From Chamaea fasciata (taxonomy: Eukaryota; Chordata; Aves; Passeriformes; Sylviidae), in NCBI GenBank assembly GCA_029207755.1, contig JARCOQ010000002.1:60905576-60969575 (forward strand): a stretch of 64,000 nt of DNA. Reading direction: 5' to 3'. Shown here in pieces: positions 49,801 to 62,528 of the stretch. The notes below the pieces were generated by a model. That model saw only the letters and a program-made list of their open reading frames with translations. It made no database searches and was not told where the DNA came from. The translations under genes were made by a program, and so were the position numbers. The first letter of the stretch is position 1; each line of letters starts with the position of its first letter.

Positions 49801-52800
49801 ATAAGGTTCATGAACTGATGCACAAGGCATACCTAAATTTCCAAAGAATTCCTTTTCTAGAAACTATGTTTATAATGGTCAGGGGTTTAAAATGTGAATA
49901 TCACAGAATTTTAGGTAAAAGTTTGAGTCAAATTTATTAATTCCTATTTTTTCAGAATGATAGACCTGCAAATTGTAGCAAAATTTGCTTTAGATGGTTA
50001 AGTGCCTTAGAAAGAGGAAACAGCACCTGTGTTAGTGAAATATTTAAATGATGAGGCAGGACTACTTATTTCATATGAAGTATTTGAATTTTTTTTTCTG
50101 TGAAGATCTAGAAAACAAAAAATTACCTACAAGATCAACTTAAATGATGTAAAAAAACCTAAAACCTTTCTATCAAAGAAGTTAAGATCAATAAATGCCA
50201 AATGCCAAACTACTCTAGTTTGGAAATGGATATAGTTTGCCCATGTGATCTTCTGTTTCTGCTGAAGACCAGTGCATATGCATATAGGGAAATATCGATA
50301 TGTGGATCTACTGTTTATGTCTCAGCTATCTTCCTTGTTAAATCACCTCACATCATTGAGAGTATTAGGGAATAAATGTTTCATCTACAAAATTTAAAAA
50401 GAAAATCCAGTCTCTCTGTAGTAAAGAACTTCTTCACCCCACACTGCCTTCTGAGCATCTATGGGGCTGAACTTTCTCCCTAATGCATTCCTTTCCACAC
50501 CAGTTAGAGTGCTAGAGTGCTCCTATATTTTAATAGCAATGTGGTCAATTCATAGTAAATGTCACTTCATCAAAATAGCGTGTTGTCTGACTCATGTAAT
50601 TTATTGAAGAGACAGGAACCTTTAATATTTCCAAATGTGATTTTAAAAATGCCATCATTATAAGCACCAGGGACATAATACAATGAATCACATCACACAT
50701 CTAGTAGATACATTTAGAGTTGCTTGAAATTGCCAAATGATTTTGATCACAGACTTAAAAGCTGTCTCCTCTGACAGGACTTCAGACAATTTAAATTTGT
50801 ATGTCTTGCTACTATCTCTTAGTACCTAGCACTTGAATTTGAGAAATGGAATGAAGGAAATTCTAATGCACATTTGCAACATTACAGGATGTGATTTCTC
50901 TGACATATATATGTCTTTACCCCAGCAGAGTTCTCAGAAATGGTGACATGACTTAATGAATTATTCTATTTTTAAAAGTATTTTATGAATTATTCTATTT
51001 TTAAAGAATTTTATTATCAAAAAAAATTCCTGTTTAATCTTGTCCTTTTTAGCTTAAAGACTAAAAGGAGCATTTTTCTTTTTACATTTGATTTCCTGAA
51101 AATCTTTTAGGCTTTCTGAGACGTAGTGAATTAAAAAAATTAAATGTCATCTTCTTCCTCTGAAGATTACAAATAATGTGAAAGTAATGCCACTTCTCTA
51201 TCAACATAAAATTTCTATATATCTGAAAAGAAAAATTACCCAGAAGACGTTGTTTTCTTTTAAAAGAAAGAGGGAAAATTATAGTCCACTAAATCAGCCT
51301 GTACTACATTATTTGCAACAAAAATTACCCTCTATCTCTAATAAGTAAATGATTGACAAAAATACCTGAGCTCAAAGATAGGAACAGAACTAGTAAAATA
51401 AAAAGATAAATTATTATCTGCCTGTAGATCTGTTGTACAGAAAGAGCTCACCTGTATTGCACACAGAATGGATGAGTAGCATGGGTGTAATGGACTATGC
51501 AGTCTAAGATTAGATAAAGTTTACCTATCTGAAATTAGCTGATATGGTCTTAATCTAAGCAGTACACACTGCTAGCTGTAGTTTGCTCATTAAGTTAGTT
51601 ATGAGGGAAGAAACAAAATACCTACAATAACTAATGCCAGGCCCTGTACAACATAAACTTTGAAATTAAAAGCTAAACCTGAACAGGACTGAAGTGCAAT
51701 TATTAAAGAAAAGAAACATCAAAGACAAAGCAGACAGAACCAAAAATACCTCTGATATGTAATAGGCAAAAACATGTTCTGCACGTAATAAATTGCCCTT
51801 TTCCAGTTTTATTATATATATTTACAACTTCAAGGAATGAACCAAACCAGATAGAATAAAACTTGAGGATCAAATATGGTAACATTGACTGGAAATCCAC
51901 TGCCACTGTCATTCTCCATCGCTGACCTATATTCCTGTTTCTTTTTCACTTCCCAAACCTTGCACAGTAGTCACCGGAATGAAGTTGAAAAATTTATGAC
52001 ACTACAGCCAATAGCTCTAGTGATATCTCTGAGTGCTTCCACTCAGAGAATTTTGAGCTGCTCTTTAGACATAGTTTGACTGCAGGGGTGGAAGAGAAGA
52101 GAGTTTCATTAACAAGTTACATTTGTACTGCCAGAATGGAGCATGTAGTCTCATCTGTGGATCAGGCATTTGGCAGCAATTGGTATTTTGATTTTCTTGT
52201 GAGGGAGGGTAGTGTTTAGAGCTACCATATGAGATAGCTAGGACATCAGTACTACCTTAAAATTCCAGAATAACAAATTGAAATTGTCACAGGAATTAGT
52301 TAAAAACCCCTGTAAATATAACTAAATAATGTATATTTATAATATCTAAAATATGGTTTAGAAATATATTCCTCTAGTATTAAGTAGTTTAAATCAATTA
52401 AATTATCTCCATGATGATTTTTATATAAAAATAAATCTTTATAAATTTTGTTTTTCTCTCTGATTCCCTGACAGAACAGAAACATGAAAACTCTGAGTAA
52501 AAAATGAAGGATTGGTGTCTCAAGTTATCTCAACATAACACAACAAAAATTACATTATCTGAATCTCTAATTAACCAACACAATGAATGCGCTTAAGATT
52601 GAAGGTAAACTTTTGACAAAGTTGCAAAATTAATTAGCTTGCAAGAGTTTATGTTTGTTTGTTGAAACTCATTCTACCTCATTCTCTATTATCTTTTTCT
52701 TACTGGGGTAAGTTAGACAAGTGAAAATAACAGAAATAAAACATGATTTAATATTTACTGGAAGATGAGCCTGCACTTGGAAATCTAAAATCAGATTGCA

Positions 52801-53271
52801 TTTGATAAGGTTTGAGGAGGCAAGACAAGGCTGTTAAACATTTTTGTTCTCTGAAATGCAATTTCAGATAATTTCTACTCTTTTCTCGTTTTCATGAAAG
52901 ACTATTTTTTTTTTTTGTGGAATGCTAACCTACTAATGAATTTATGAAAAATACAAACGTTTCAGCAAAAGAGTGTGTTTCAGAAGCCAGTAGTGAAGGC
53001 ACAAGAACTTCCTCCTTCAGTCCTCTACTTATACTGCTGGAATGATCTTTCAGGGAGAAATAAATTTTGAGGAAAATACTCCACAGTGGTTTTAATTGCG
53101 AAAAGAAAAACTTCCAAGTGAATACAGTTCAGGGATATGATACCTCTAGTTAAAATCATTGCGTTTAGTTACATTTCATGAAAAATTCTTCCAAATATCT
53201 CCAGCAAAGAATGACCTTTAGCCACCTCAGCAGGACTTCAATTCAGCAATGAAAAGGTATGCTGCAGGGTG

Positions 53272-53273
<2 letters not shown>
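46883..53273. other. Unique AT-rich non-coding DNA
   Basis: The longest transposon-free block (about 6.4 kb). A short tandem duplication of an ATGAATTATTCTATTTTTAA unit spans about 50956-51005. A perfect inverted repeat CACTGCC-ATG-GGCAGTG lies at 49307-49323. No exon, RNA gene or named repeat recognised. Its lack of visible insertions makes it a candidate for conserved non-coding sequence, but conservation cannot be judged from one sequence. Confidence 0.5.
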
Positions 53274-53314
<41 letters not shown>

Positions 53315-53350
53315 TTTGTTTTTGTTTTTGTTTTTTTTTTTCTTTTTAAT
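53274..53350. repeat. Poly-T (40 nt) with TTTG/TTTTTG tail
   Basis: T-run 53274-53313 followed by GTTTG and GTTTTTG units and more T. Confidence 0.92.
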
Positions 53351-55044
53351 CATTCAGATATTTTTTCAAATAATGTGAACTGCTGGATTTTAAAAAAAGT
53401 GAAATAGAAACGTGTATTTCCTTCAGTTTATTTTACCATTCCGGTGATGTGCCTTTCAGCACAGATACTGGTTTCATTGTTCACCTTTCACATTTATTTC
53501 ATGTAGTCTTCACTTCAGCTTAGAGTATTTTCGCTCAAATTTTGACTTGACCTGAACCTTTTGAACTGGTACAATCTCACTATCATAGCATAAGAATTTT
53601 TTTTTTTTTTTGAAACTGTAATAAGGATTTCAGTTTCATTTATGTGCTATAGATTTTTTTGTTTAGCTTCAATTTCCTTTTCTGCTTCTTGCTTGTATTC
53701 CACATAGTGATAAAAATGCAGTCATAAGTCAAATTCAGACTATAAAAAATGCACTCCTAAGTCAAAACCAGTACATAAGCTTCTAGAGCATTAGAAGATT
53801 ACGCATTATGAACACTTTATGCTGTTTATGTCAGTAGAGAAAGTAGGACTGTATTATAATTCATACATTTTGCACATTCCATCTGTTAGTTATCCAGCAT
53901 TGTTTAATTGATGAGTCTAAGGGGTTAACTCAAGCAGAAGCTGACAGCATATACTGGGAGACAATGAGGTGACAGCAGCTGTTCCAGCAAATACCTGAGA
54001 CAATGCAGAAAGTTAAATGCTTTGAAGTCTATCCCTGCCCTCCTGCTGAGCTGTCAAACTGGTTTGATCAAGCTCCAGTCACAGGTGCAAACAGAAATAT
54101 TTTCATTAACTTTGTAAATGGACACACTTTCCAAAGCTGGACTCAAACCTTAACTGAAAGCAAACTTCCACACCTGAGATCTTCAGATAATTTGAGCCCG
54201 TGTTCAAGTGCTCAAGAGTTCAAGTAAGACAGACATGCAATAAATCTTTTATTGCTTTTCCTTTTATTGTGTTGGAACTTTATTTTTAGTTAATATTTCC
54301 ATTTTAAATTCAAACTGTTTTTTTTTTTTTTTGCAAAAGCTGTTTCAAATCATTGTATTAACCAATTCATTACTGCTTTGAGAAAGCTTATAGGCCTGAA
54401 ATCCATTTAGATCTATTCATTAATCACACAAAGTTCAGGAAAATGATTACAGATAAAAGATAAAAATATAGAGACATATAAAAAGATAACATGCAGTTGT
54501 CCTGTCATGGAGGTCTTAACTCAGACAGAGGTCAAAAATACAAGTAGATCTGATGTCTTAACAGGGATCACCTACACGTGAATAATGAGACAGGGAATTA
54601 TGGCAGTGAATAGAGGTATGTTGTTCTAGCTAGTGTGTAAACTGAGAACAGTCACACTTGCATATCAAATACACATCCAGAGAAAGAAAATTTCAAGCAC
54701 TAGGAGCCCTCTATTATTAAGACTTCTCACCACATCAAAATATGGTTAAAATCTTATGAGTAGTTTTATTATAGAAAATAAAAATCTCTGCTGTTGAAGA
54801 GTTTTTGAAATATGCCTGCAGTTCTCAGACAGCTGCTTGCTTAGCAATTTTTAGTGTTTAATAGTGTAAAACAGAGTTTGCAAATATGTGGTTTGGTGTG
54901 GTTTTCTTCCCTCATTCAACTTTGAAAGAGCTACAAGAACAGAATCTATTTGGTGACAGTGGGATTCATCTAATCAAAGCCAGACATCTAAAGTAGAAAT
55001 GTTTATATCTGAGGTAATCATTCCAGACTCCTTTTACAGTTAAT

Positions 55045-55047
<3 letters not shown>
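53351..55047. other. Unique AT-rich non-coding DNA
   Basis: No supportable gene. T-runs at 53598-53611 and 54320-54332. The 74-codon ORF at 54003-54227 has no recognisable domain or splice context. Confidence 0.5.

Positions 55048-55086
<39 letters not shown>
55048..55086. repeat. Poly-A run (39 nt)
   Basis: Uninterrupted A-run followed by CCAACC and AAAATAAAAT; no retroposon body recognisable upstream. Confidence 0.9.
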
Positions 55087-55088
<2 letters not shown>

Positions 55089-55589
55089 AACCTAAAATAA
55101 AATAAAATCCCACTTGTACAGTAGGATTTATACTTGTAAGGCATATTTTATTCTAACATAGGTATGTAAAATAGGAGAGAAAAATAATTATGAGTTTTTG
55201 CTCAAGACAGCTTCCACTTACTGTGGAGTTCAATGACACTTAGGAAAAAAAGTTAGCATGTTGAAGTCAGGAGAGGTGCAGACTGCTAAAATCTGTATAA
55301 AAGACTTTAAAAAGCATTTTAAGGTCCTGAGAGGCTCTGTCTATGAAGGGAAGTTATAAAGCCACCATGTCCCAGTCTTTTGCAGTCAGAGACCTGGGAT
55401 CTCTGTCATATCTCTCAAATGCCATCTTAGGTTCTCAGACTAATTCAAAGCAATGCCTAGACCCTGGGCACCCTTACCTAGTCAGATTTTCAGTCTTACC
55501 AGAAACAGGCTTTTCTCCTACTTGTCTGCTAGCCCAACTTGAAATTTGCTACTGATATTTTTGCTACTGACACATTTGCACACATTTGC
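55087..55589. other. Unique non-coding DNA
   Basis: No gene recognised. A short tandem CACACATTTG-like repeat lies at 55567-55592. Confidence 0.45.
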
Positions 55590-55596
55590 ACATACA

Positions 55597-56160
55597 CTGG
55601 GTTAAAACCAGTAGGGGAAAACTATATGCTCTGGTCTCTCCAGTAGCCGGGCCATAAACTTTGCAGCTCTCACAAATGAGATAAATTACACAAAGATATT
55701 TAAGAAAAAGGATTTAATGAGAAGATAGGATAGATCACAGTTATCAGATCCAGGGCTCAGTCATGCAATCATGCTGACTGGTGCCTACTCACTTTTGGTT
55801 GGATGCTTATATCCTTCCTCCTCCCTTCATCCCACTTCCTCCCTGATCTGCCTTTATTCTCCCTTTACCCTGCTCTGGCCCTCCCGGAAAGAAGTTTTGC
55901 ACACTTTTGGCTGCTGTTTTTGAAATGGAAACCAGAGAAGTAATGGAAACAAGAAGTAAACTTCTTGCCATAAACTTCCACATATTTATTTCTTTTAGAC
56001 CTCATAATCTGATTTTGGTTCATTCTCAGATGTCATGTCTACATGTAATTTAGAACTGAGAGGAAAGTCCACACAGTCAGCAAGCAACACATAGGTCAGA
56101 ATAAGCAGTCTGCTGCTGATAGGCAGCCCAAAGGGGATCACTGTAAAAGAGGTGTCACCA
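55597..56160 (-). mobile_element. Possible LTR, minus strand
   Basis: A GC-richer block bounded by TGGGTTAAAACC near 55599 and GTCACCA near 56159. On the minus strand it has ATTAAA at about 55713-55718, late in the element, as a possible poly(A) signal. A pyrimidine-rich middle (55808-55890) is typical of many LTRs. I could not find a convincing TSD or a second copy in the window, so it may be another repeat type. Confidence 0.35.
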
Positions 56161-56343
56161 AAAAAAAGCAAGCTGTAATTGGAATAGAATCAGTTGTTTC
56201 TAAAATAAAATCAGCTTTTGCTATTACTCTTGTAATAGCAAAATTGTAGTGGTTAGACATACTTTTTGGATGTTGCACCCCTTATTGTTTTTTAGTAACC
56301 CTAGCCAAATAATCTCTAGAAAACTGCTTCTTTTGTTTGGACT

Positions 56344-56346
<3 letters not shown>

Positions 56347-56378
<32 letters not shown>
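56347..56378. repeat. Poly-T run (32 nt)
   Basis: Uninterrupted T-run. Confidence 0.9.
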
Positions 56379-58163
56379 CTGTTGAGCACTGTATTTAGAT
56401 TGTCTTACATGTTTGAGGGTCTTTTTTTGACTTCATGGTAAAATAATGAGTTATTTAGAAGGTAAGTGGAAGGAATTTGTGAGCCTTAATTTCAAAAAAA
56501 TAGTTCTCACATCTTCTCATTCGCACTAGCCAGTCTAGACCTGAATGCTTAATTCAGGCTTTGTTTTCTGATTGCTCATAATTCAGCTTACTATGGGTAA
56601 GCTGACCTGTGGGTTTTGGGCAAATTTTGATTCAGTACTAAAGGCCTACTTGATGAGAATCTTGCTTTTGGACTAAAGCAATATAAACATAAGACTGAAT
56701 GACAGAAAAAGAGTCATAGTAAAACATGGGTTGAAAAGAAGCAAATGATGCCACAAAGAGAAAAGAAGTGAAAGGAAGCATCTTATGAAAACTAGGAAAA
56801 TTTCTGGAGAGTTTGTCCTATTATTCTGACTATTGCTGACAAAGTAAATTACACTGACAGAACAAAATTCTTCACACTCTTGCAGCAATCTGTATTTAAT
56901 CAAACTTCTGATTTGAAGACAATATCAGAAAACCAATCTATGTTTCCATAAATATTCACATGATTTCTTTTTTGCAGGAAACATAGAAAGCTGTTTCCTC
57001 AAGTAACTCCTATTTTAGTAACACAAAACATTAGTTCTTTTCTGTTTCTTCAATCTACCTTTCTACAATGATGTCCACAATACATTCCTATACTCACAGA
57101 CTATATACTCAGATCAGAATTAAAGTATTTGCAGAAAGAAGTGTCTGTCTCTGTTGTACTAACATACAAGTTATCTCAGCGATTTTATTTGCAATCTAAA
57201 AATTCACAGTCTATATTCAAGTTATTATTAAAAAAAAAAAATTGGAAATTTAGGATTGGAAAGGAAAGTGTTGATTGTTGAGTAACTGGTACAGTTGTCT
57301 TTAAAAATTAGATGATTATCTAAGCTAAGGTAAATATCAGTTAAGAAAAAATGACTAGAAAACTATTGGGAGGTTTTCCAGGACCCACAGTAATGTAGTT
57401 CAGAAACCATTTAAATTACAGGCCCAAACTTATTCATAGTTAATTTATGATCATTCCTTCTGGATAAATATTACCTTTAAATAAGTCTGTATTCCCCCAT
57501 TTCCTTTTTTACTTCTTCCCCTTTACTTTAATATATTAACACAATTAATATTCCCTTTTTTGTGTGCTTTGTTCTTTTAGGTCAGTACAGGCCTATGACA
57601 TGTTCTTCATTCTTTTTCTTAAAATATCTCTTACCTCCATTATTCTTAAACTCTTTCTCTACCACTGTCACACTCATAGCCTCTTGTATCTGTGTGATGT
57701 TTACTTGTAATATACAAATCTCAGGTTGGTTACCTATAGAATGACATTAAAACTTCCTTGTCAGTATCAAGTATACATTATTATAGGAAGATATTTTCAT
57801 TAAAAAAAATATTTATTTGAATAGCTGCATCTTATTTATGGCTCATAAACATTATTAAAATATGCATAACTAATTTCTTCTGTTCTTGTCACAGCTGATG
57901 AATCTAAGTTTTACATCTCATTTCATTCTCTACATTTATTTTCATCCCGTAAACCTCCAATATATAATTGTTAGCAGCTCTACAGCCATTATCTTGCCTA
58001 ATTGTAGTGCTATACAGCTGCACATCCAGTAAGTTATGAAGACGAAGAATGGAAGACAAGGCTTCAAATATCCTTGGTTTGAAAAGGCCAAAAAAGCTCA
58101 TGTGGACTCCCTGAGTTTGTTCACCTACAGGAGAAGGGCTTTACCAACTATATGGCACTTTTC
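56379..58163. other. Unique AT-rich non-coding DNA
   Basis: No supportable gene or transposon; short A-runs at 57228-57241. Confidence 0.5.
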
Positions 58164-59184
58164 CTGTCTGTCTTAGTTTGAAAAACAGGTGTCTGCCAGG
58201 GAAAGTCAGAGCCTCCCTTGGAATGGAGAATGTAAACCCCCTCCCTCCAAATTATTATAATTTTGAAATTAAAGGGCTCTCAGGCAAAGGTATGGGGATA
58301 GGAATAACAGTTCTTTACTAGTACGTCTAACAAGGCAAAAAAAACAACTAATACAGTATTAATAACCAAACAGATCCAGGAACCTTGTGACGGCCTCCTT
58401 GGCTGAGATAGGAAGGGATGGAGGAGAGGCTTTGCTTCACAAAACCCCAGGGCAATCTGATCCAGGTGCTCCTGCAGGACTCTGAAGAGCACCAAGCTGG
58501 AATGTCAGGAATGAGCAGAAATTCCGGGCTGGTGGATGAGATATCAGAAGCTCCAGGGTGGTAGCTGGAACTTTGTGGGATGTCCCAGCCAGGCAGGGGG
58601 TGCAGGACTACAGTGTAGCAAAGACCCAGAGCAGCGCCAAAGAAGACATGGGGCGGGATAGCGGCTCCCACAGGGCAGGAAAAAGTGACCTCATAATTCC
58701 TGGTCACATGAGCAGATGGTGGTTGATTCTGTAATAGATGTGCTGTATAAAATTCGTGTATTAAAATTTGTGTGTGTAAAATTATACATTGGAATTAAAA
58801 ACCCCAGATTCCTGGAAGCAGTCTGAGGGCGTCTCCAAACATTCCAAAGTCTTTTTTTAGCTTGAAGGTGTTACCTCGACATCTGCAGAAGAGATAAAGT
58901 GGAAAAGGCTCATTAATCACGGGCTGACCACATCTTTGAAGTCACTCAAAGGATCTGATATCGATGTGGGTGGAGATTAAGGGATGATTACATCAAGCCT
59001 TCCAACAGAAGATTCAGGGACTCTTCCCTCAGACTTTCTTACGATTCTTCAGGAAGTTCTTTCAAACATCCCTCAGGGAGTGTAGGACATTTCAATGATT
59101 GTATTATTTGCATGATGTCATGTTCTTTGGGCAAATCCGCATTCTTTGTGGCAGTCTTGCTTTCGCATCAGGGTAGAAAAATGG

Positions 59185-59190
59185 TATAAA
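59185..59190 (+). promoter_or_regulatory. TATA box of LTR-C
   Basis: TATAAA in ATGGTATAAAACACC, 140 bp upstream of AATAAA. A well-preserved relic promoter element. Confidence 0.75.
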
Positions 59191-59329
59191 ACACCTACCC
59201 TGAGACCCTGAATCTGTGGGCAGTACTCCGGAGAAGCACCCTTTGCTGCTCCCGGATTGTCCACCCAGCATTCAATCGATGTTGTCCTGATTTATCGTGG
59301 CGTCTCGAAATTGATTTTCGAAATTGTCA

Positions 59330-59335
59330 AATAAA
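59330..59335 (+). promoter_or_regulatory. Polyadenylation signal of LTR-C
   Basis: AATAAA about 40 bp before the LTR 3' end, in TCAAATAAATC. Confidence 0.75.
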
Positions 59336-59704
59336 TCTTTGGATTTTTTGAATTGGCTCTGATCATTTATAACAATTCCTAGAACTGGGATCCAGAGATG
59401 ATAGTGAATTCTTCCCACAGTATACAACAGCTTGACCCTGCTCCTTCCAATGCCGAGAGTGAGAGCAAGCAGCTGCCCCCAGCCCCGTCCTTTACCTGCC
59501 CCCAAAACTCTGGGTACCTTCCCCCTCCGAGAGAAACTCCCAGAGACAAAGGAAGTGTATCCAGGTGCTACGCTCCTCTTCTCTGGCCACTTCCTTTTTT
59601 TTTAAAGCTTAAGTACCAATAAGTACCCAGTAGTTAGTTTCCTAGCAACTGATGGGAAAAAATTCCAGAAGTAAAAAGAAACAAATTTAACACCCAACAC
59701 TGCC

Positions 59705-60580
59705 AAAAGTGCAAAAATCTTGAAAAAAGAAAAGAAAGAAAGCAGTACATTTCATAATATAAACTGAAGTTTGGCAATTTTGCATATAAAATATCATACA
59801 TAGTTTCATTTGCAAGCCAAGTAAATTAATTTTTTTCATTACTTAAGAACTTTTGCTAAAGAACCAGAAAAAAAAATCAGTAAAAACAAACCTCTTATGC
59901 TTGGTCAGGATACTGATATACTTATTTTTCCTTTTTCAGATCTGTGGTATGTACTTGCTGAAAGAAAAGGATATTCAATTCCTGCTTTTTATATTTCAAT
60001 TACATGAACTTGTGTGAAACTGAAACATGATCATTTTAGAACAAAGAAAAAGAGTGAGTAAAAAGAAATCTATCCTGGATCACAATATTTGGACAGACAA
60101 GAAATTACAAAAAATATCAATAAAGAATATATAATAAGGAAAATTGAAGGAAATAATTAAATACATAAAAATATATTTGAGTGAACATAAGTGAGAAAAC
60201 TTGAACCATTTAATTAAAATTGAAAATGATTCTAAGACCCATTCAATGCATATTTCCTAGATTTTAAAGTGAAAGCATGATGAAGCAAAATTTTTAAGTG
60301 TGAAATCAGACATTTTTTGTTAAAGGATACAAAATTAATATTGGTAATGCTAGAAATTATATTTCAAATCTGTAGATGCAGTATAATGCCAAAATAGTAT
60401 TGTTCATCAGGATTAACATACAAGGAGACTGCATACAAACAGTGAAACCATAATTGCTATATTAGCAGTATCATCAACTATATATTACTGAGAGATTCTC
60501 CCATTATCCTTTCATAAATTTAAGAAGGAGTTAGTCAGCCAATAAAATTTATGAATTATAAAGGATATTTACTAATTTTC
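59705..60580. other. Unique AT-rich non-coding DNA
   Basis: No supportable feature; A/G-rich patch at 59726-59742. Confidence 0.45.
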
Positions 60581-60602
60581 TTTTTTTTTTTTTTTTTTTT
60601 TT
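60581..60602. repeat. Poly-T run (22 nt)
   Basis: Uninterrupted T-run followed by AAAAGG. Confidence 0.9.
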
Positions 60603-60749
60603 AAAAGGAGGATGGGAATAAAATCACTAAACAAACTGGTGATTTGAGACTGTTTTGTCTCAAAAACTTACATACCTAACTAGGACCCAGTTCGGTGAAT
60701 AAAAAATGAGCACCTAAATTTTAAAACTAAGTTATATCAAGGAAAAGCT

Positions 60750-60773
60750 AAAAAAAAAAAAAAAAAAAAAAAA
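60750..60773. repeat. Poly-A run (24 nt)
   Basis: Uninterrupted A-run, about 150 bp from the preceding poly-T run and in the opposite sense. No transposon body recognisable between them. Confidence 0.9.
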
Positions 60774-61689
60774 CCTCAATGTATTTATTTTTTACAGAAA
60801 TTATGTGATTTGGTTTAGTCTTTTTCACCCCTAAGTCTAAAATAAATATTAAAATAATTCTTAAAAATAATTTAAAAAATTAAAAGTATTCTTCATATTT
60901 AAGATGAATTTGATAAACAATAATTAGGAAATAAACAAAGCAGCTTGTAAAAAAATTATAGAAAAAAAATTAAAGGAAGCAGTTGTTGATGGGAGGCCCA
61001 TAGATGTTCATTTGAATAAAGATTAAACAGTATCTGATATAGTATTTCCAGCATGATTTTCATGTTTCTGCATATATTTCCAAATGACAGAATACTTATT
61101 TTTCTGGAGAATTTTTGCTACAATATCAAATATAATTCCTAACATTTATAGTCCACAAAATAAAATATAACTAGTAACTAATTTTGTAAGCAAAAATGTC
61201 TAATATATGGTCAGAAACTAATTAGGAATACAGTATTTCTTCCAGTAGAAGCTCTCCATTGTAGTGATTCAGCTTCCTTTTTAATCTGTGTGCTAAATTA
61301 AAAAGCTCTTGAAATATTTCATTTGAGGTGCCACTACATAGTTTATGTTAATGTAAAAATAAAAATGATTTGCAGAGAAACGGTTTCAAAAGCTTAATAA
61401 CCTGTATTTAAAAGGATAGTAATTTTTATTGCTTACATCAATTTTGGAGTTAAAGCATCTATTGCAATTATTTCTATGGTGCAGATCAGTGATACTTCAA
61501 ACACTGTCACCCAGGTCTCTAAAACATTAAAAAATATTTTGTTTTTATATTCAGTATCCGGAGTTTTATAATCCTATCACTCTAAGGTAAAAGGATAAAA
61601 AAAATACCCTACTTATATTTCCTACAAACAGGAAATGACAGAGTGATGAATAATTCCTTAAGAAGGCATGCTGACACAAAATAAAACCA
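60774..61689. other. Unique AT-rich non-coding DNA
   Basis: No supportable gene or transposon. Confidence 0.45.
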
Positions 61690-62528
61690 ACTTTGGGTGC
61701 TGGAGCAGAGATTCCTCTGCAGCCCCTGGTGAAGACCATGATGAGACCATGATTCTATACCCCTGGAGCTTGTGGTGATCCATGGGGTAGCAGAGATACA
61801 CCATGAACCCATGGAGGACCCCACACCAGAGCAGGTGGGTGTCCAGTGGAGGCTCTGAGCCCTTTGAGAAGCCAACTCTGTAGCAGACTCCTTGCAGGAC
61901 CTGTGAACCCATGGGGAGAAGAGCCCATGCTGAAGCAAGTTTGCTAGCAGGACTTGCAACCCCACATTGGAGCAGCCTGTTCCTGAGGGACTCCACCCCA
62001 TGGAAGGTATCCACATTGGAGCAGTTTTTGAAGAACTAGTCTCCATAGGAATAAGATGTTGGGGAAGTTAATGGAGGGTTGTGTCCTATTGGAATGACCC
62101 CATGCTGGAGTGGGGAGTAGGCAAAGTGTGAGGAGTCCTGAGGAGCGAGTGGCAGAGACGAAGTGTGATGAAATGATCACAGCCCTAACTCCTTGTTCCC
62201 ATGAGCAGCTGGAGTGGGCAACATACAGAAAAATGGAACTTACACTGAGCACTGGAAGATGGTGGGGTGGGGGGAGGTGTTTTTAAGATTTGTTTAATTT
62301 CTTATTGTCGAACTCTAATTTGATTGGTAATAAATGAAGCTTTTTTTTTTTTTTTCCCCTCCACTAGTCTGGTTTGCTTGTGATGGTAACCAGTGAGTGA
62401 TTTCTCTCTGAAGTTGTCTTAACCCACAAGCCATTTGCTATATTTTCTCTCCCCTGTCCAAGCTGAAGAGGGAAAAGATAGAGTAAACTAGTGTTTACCT
62501 GGGTCCCAGACAGGGTCAACCCACCACG
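61690..62528 (+). mobile_element. LTR-A copy, 5'-truncated
   Basis: Matches LTR-A from the GAGCAGAGATTCCTCTGCAG unit to the 3' end CAACCCACCACG (final A mutated to G). It carries the family's repeated CTGGAGCAG/CCATGGGG units, AATAAA near 62330-62335 and ATATTTTCTCTCCCCTGTCC near the end. The CCAAT/TATA part seen at 38271-38470 is missing. ORFs inside it on the minus strand (102-145 codons) are LTR artefacts. No TSD could be assigned because the 5' end is lost. Confidence 0.88.

Larger units (their letters stand above)
58731..59374 (+). mobile_element. Solo LTR-C nested in LTR-B copy 2, 4-bp TSD
   Basis: A 644-bp plus-strand solo LTR from TGTAATAGATG to TTTATAACA, flanked by ATTC at 58727-58730 and ATTC at 59375-59378. 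TATAAA at 59185-59190 and AATAAA at 59330-59335 give a regular LTR promoter and poly(A) order. Removing it with one ATTC restores continuity with LTR-B copy 1, which independently confirms both boundaries. The 4-bp TSD suggests ERV1-type integration. No internal viral genes remain. Confidence 0.94.
58169..59699 (-). mobile_element. LTR-B copy 2, interrupted by nested LTR-C
   Basis: On the minus strand this LTR runs from TGTTGGGTG (complement of 59691-59699) to CTAAGACA (complement of 58169-58176). Flanks are CTGTC (58164-58168) and CTGCC (59700-59704), a 5-bp TSD with one mismatch. It aligns with copy 1 at 40064-40989 in both parts either side of LTR-C, with AGTAAA (complement of 58314-58319) as the likely poly(A) signal. 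Without the nested element it would be about 883 bp, close to copy 1 minus its T/G expansion. The insertion point corresponds to about 40321 of copy 1. Confidence 0.92.

Noticed and set aside
55567..55592. CRISPR-like or regulatory array of CACACATTTG units
   Set aside because: Only about three short contiguous units without spacers; a minor tandem repeat.
61609..62252. Overlapping minus-strand ORFs of 102-145 codons
   Set aside because: They are antisense to the truncated LTR-A; the GC-richer LTR lowers stop-codon density.
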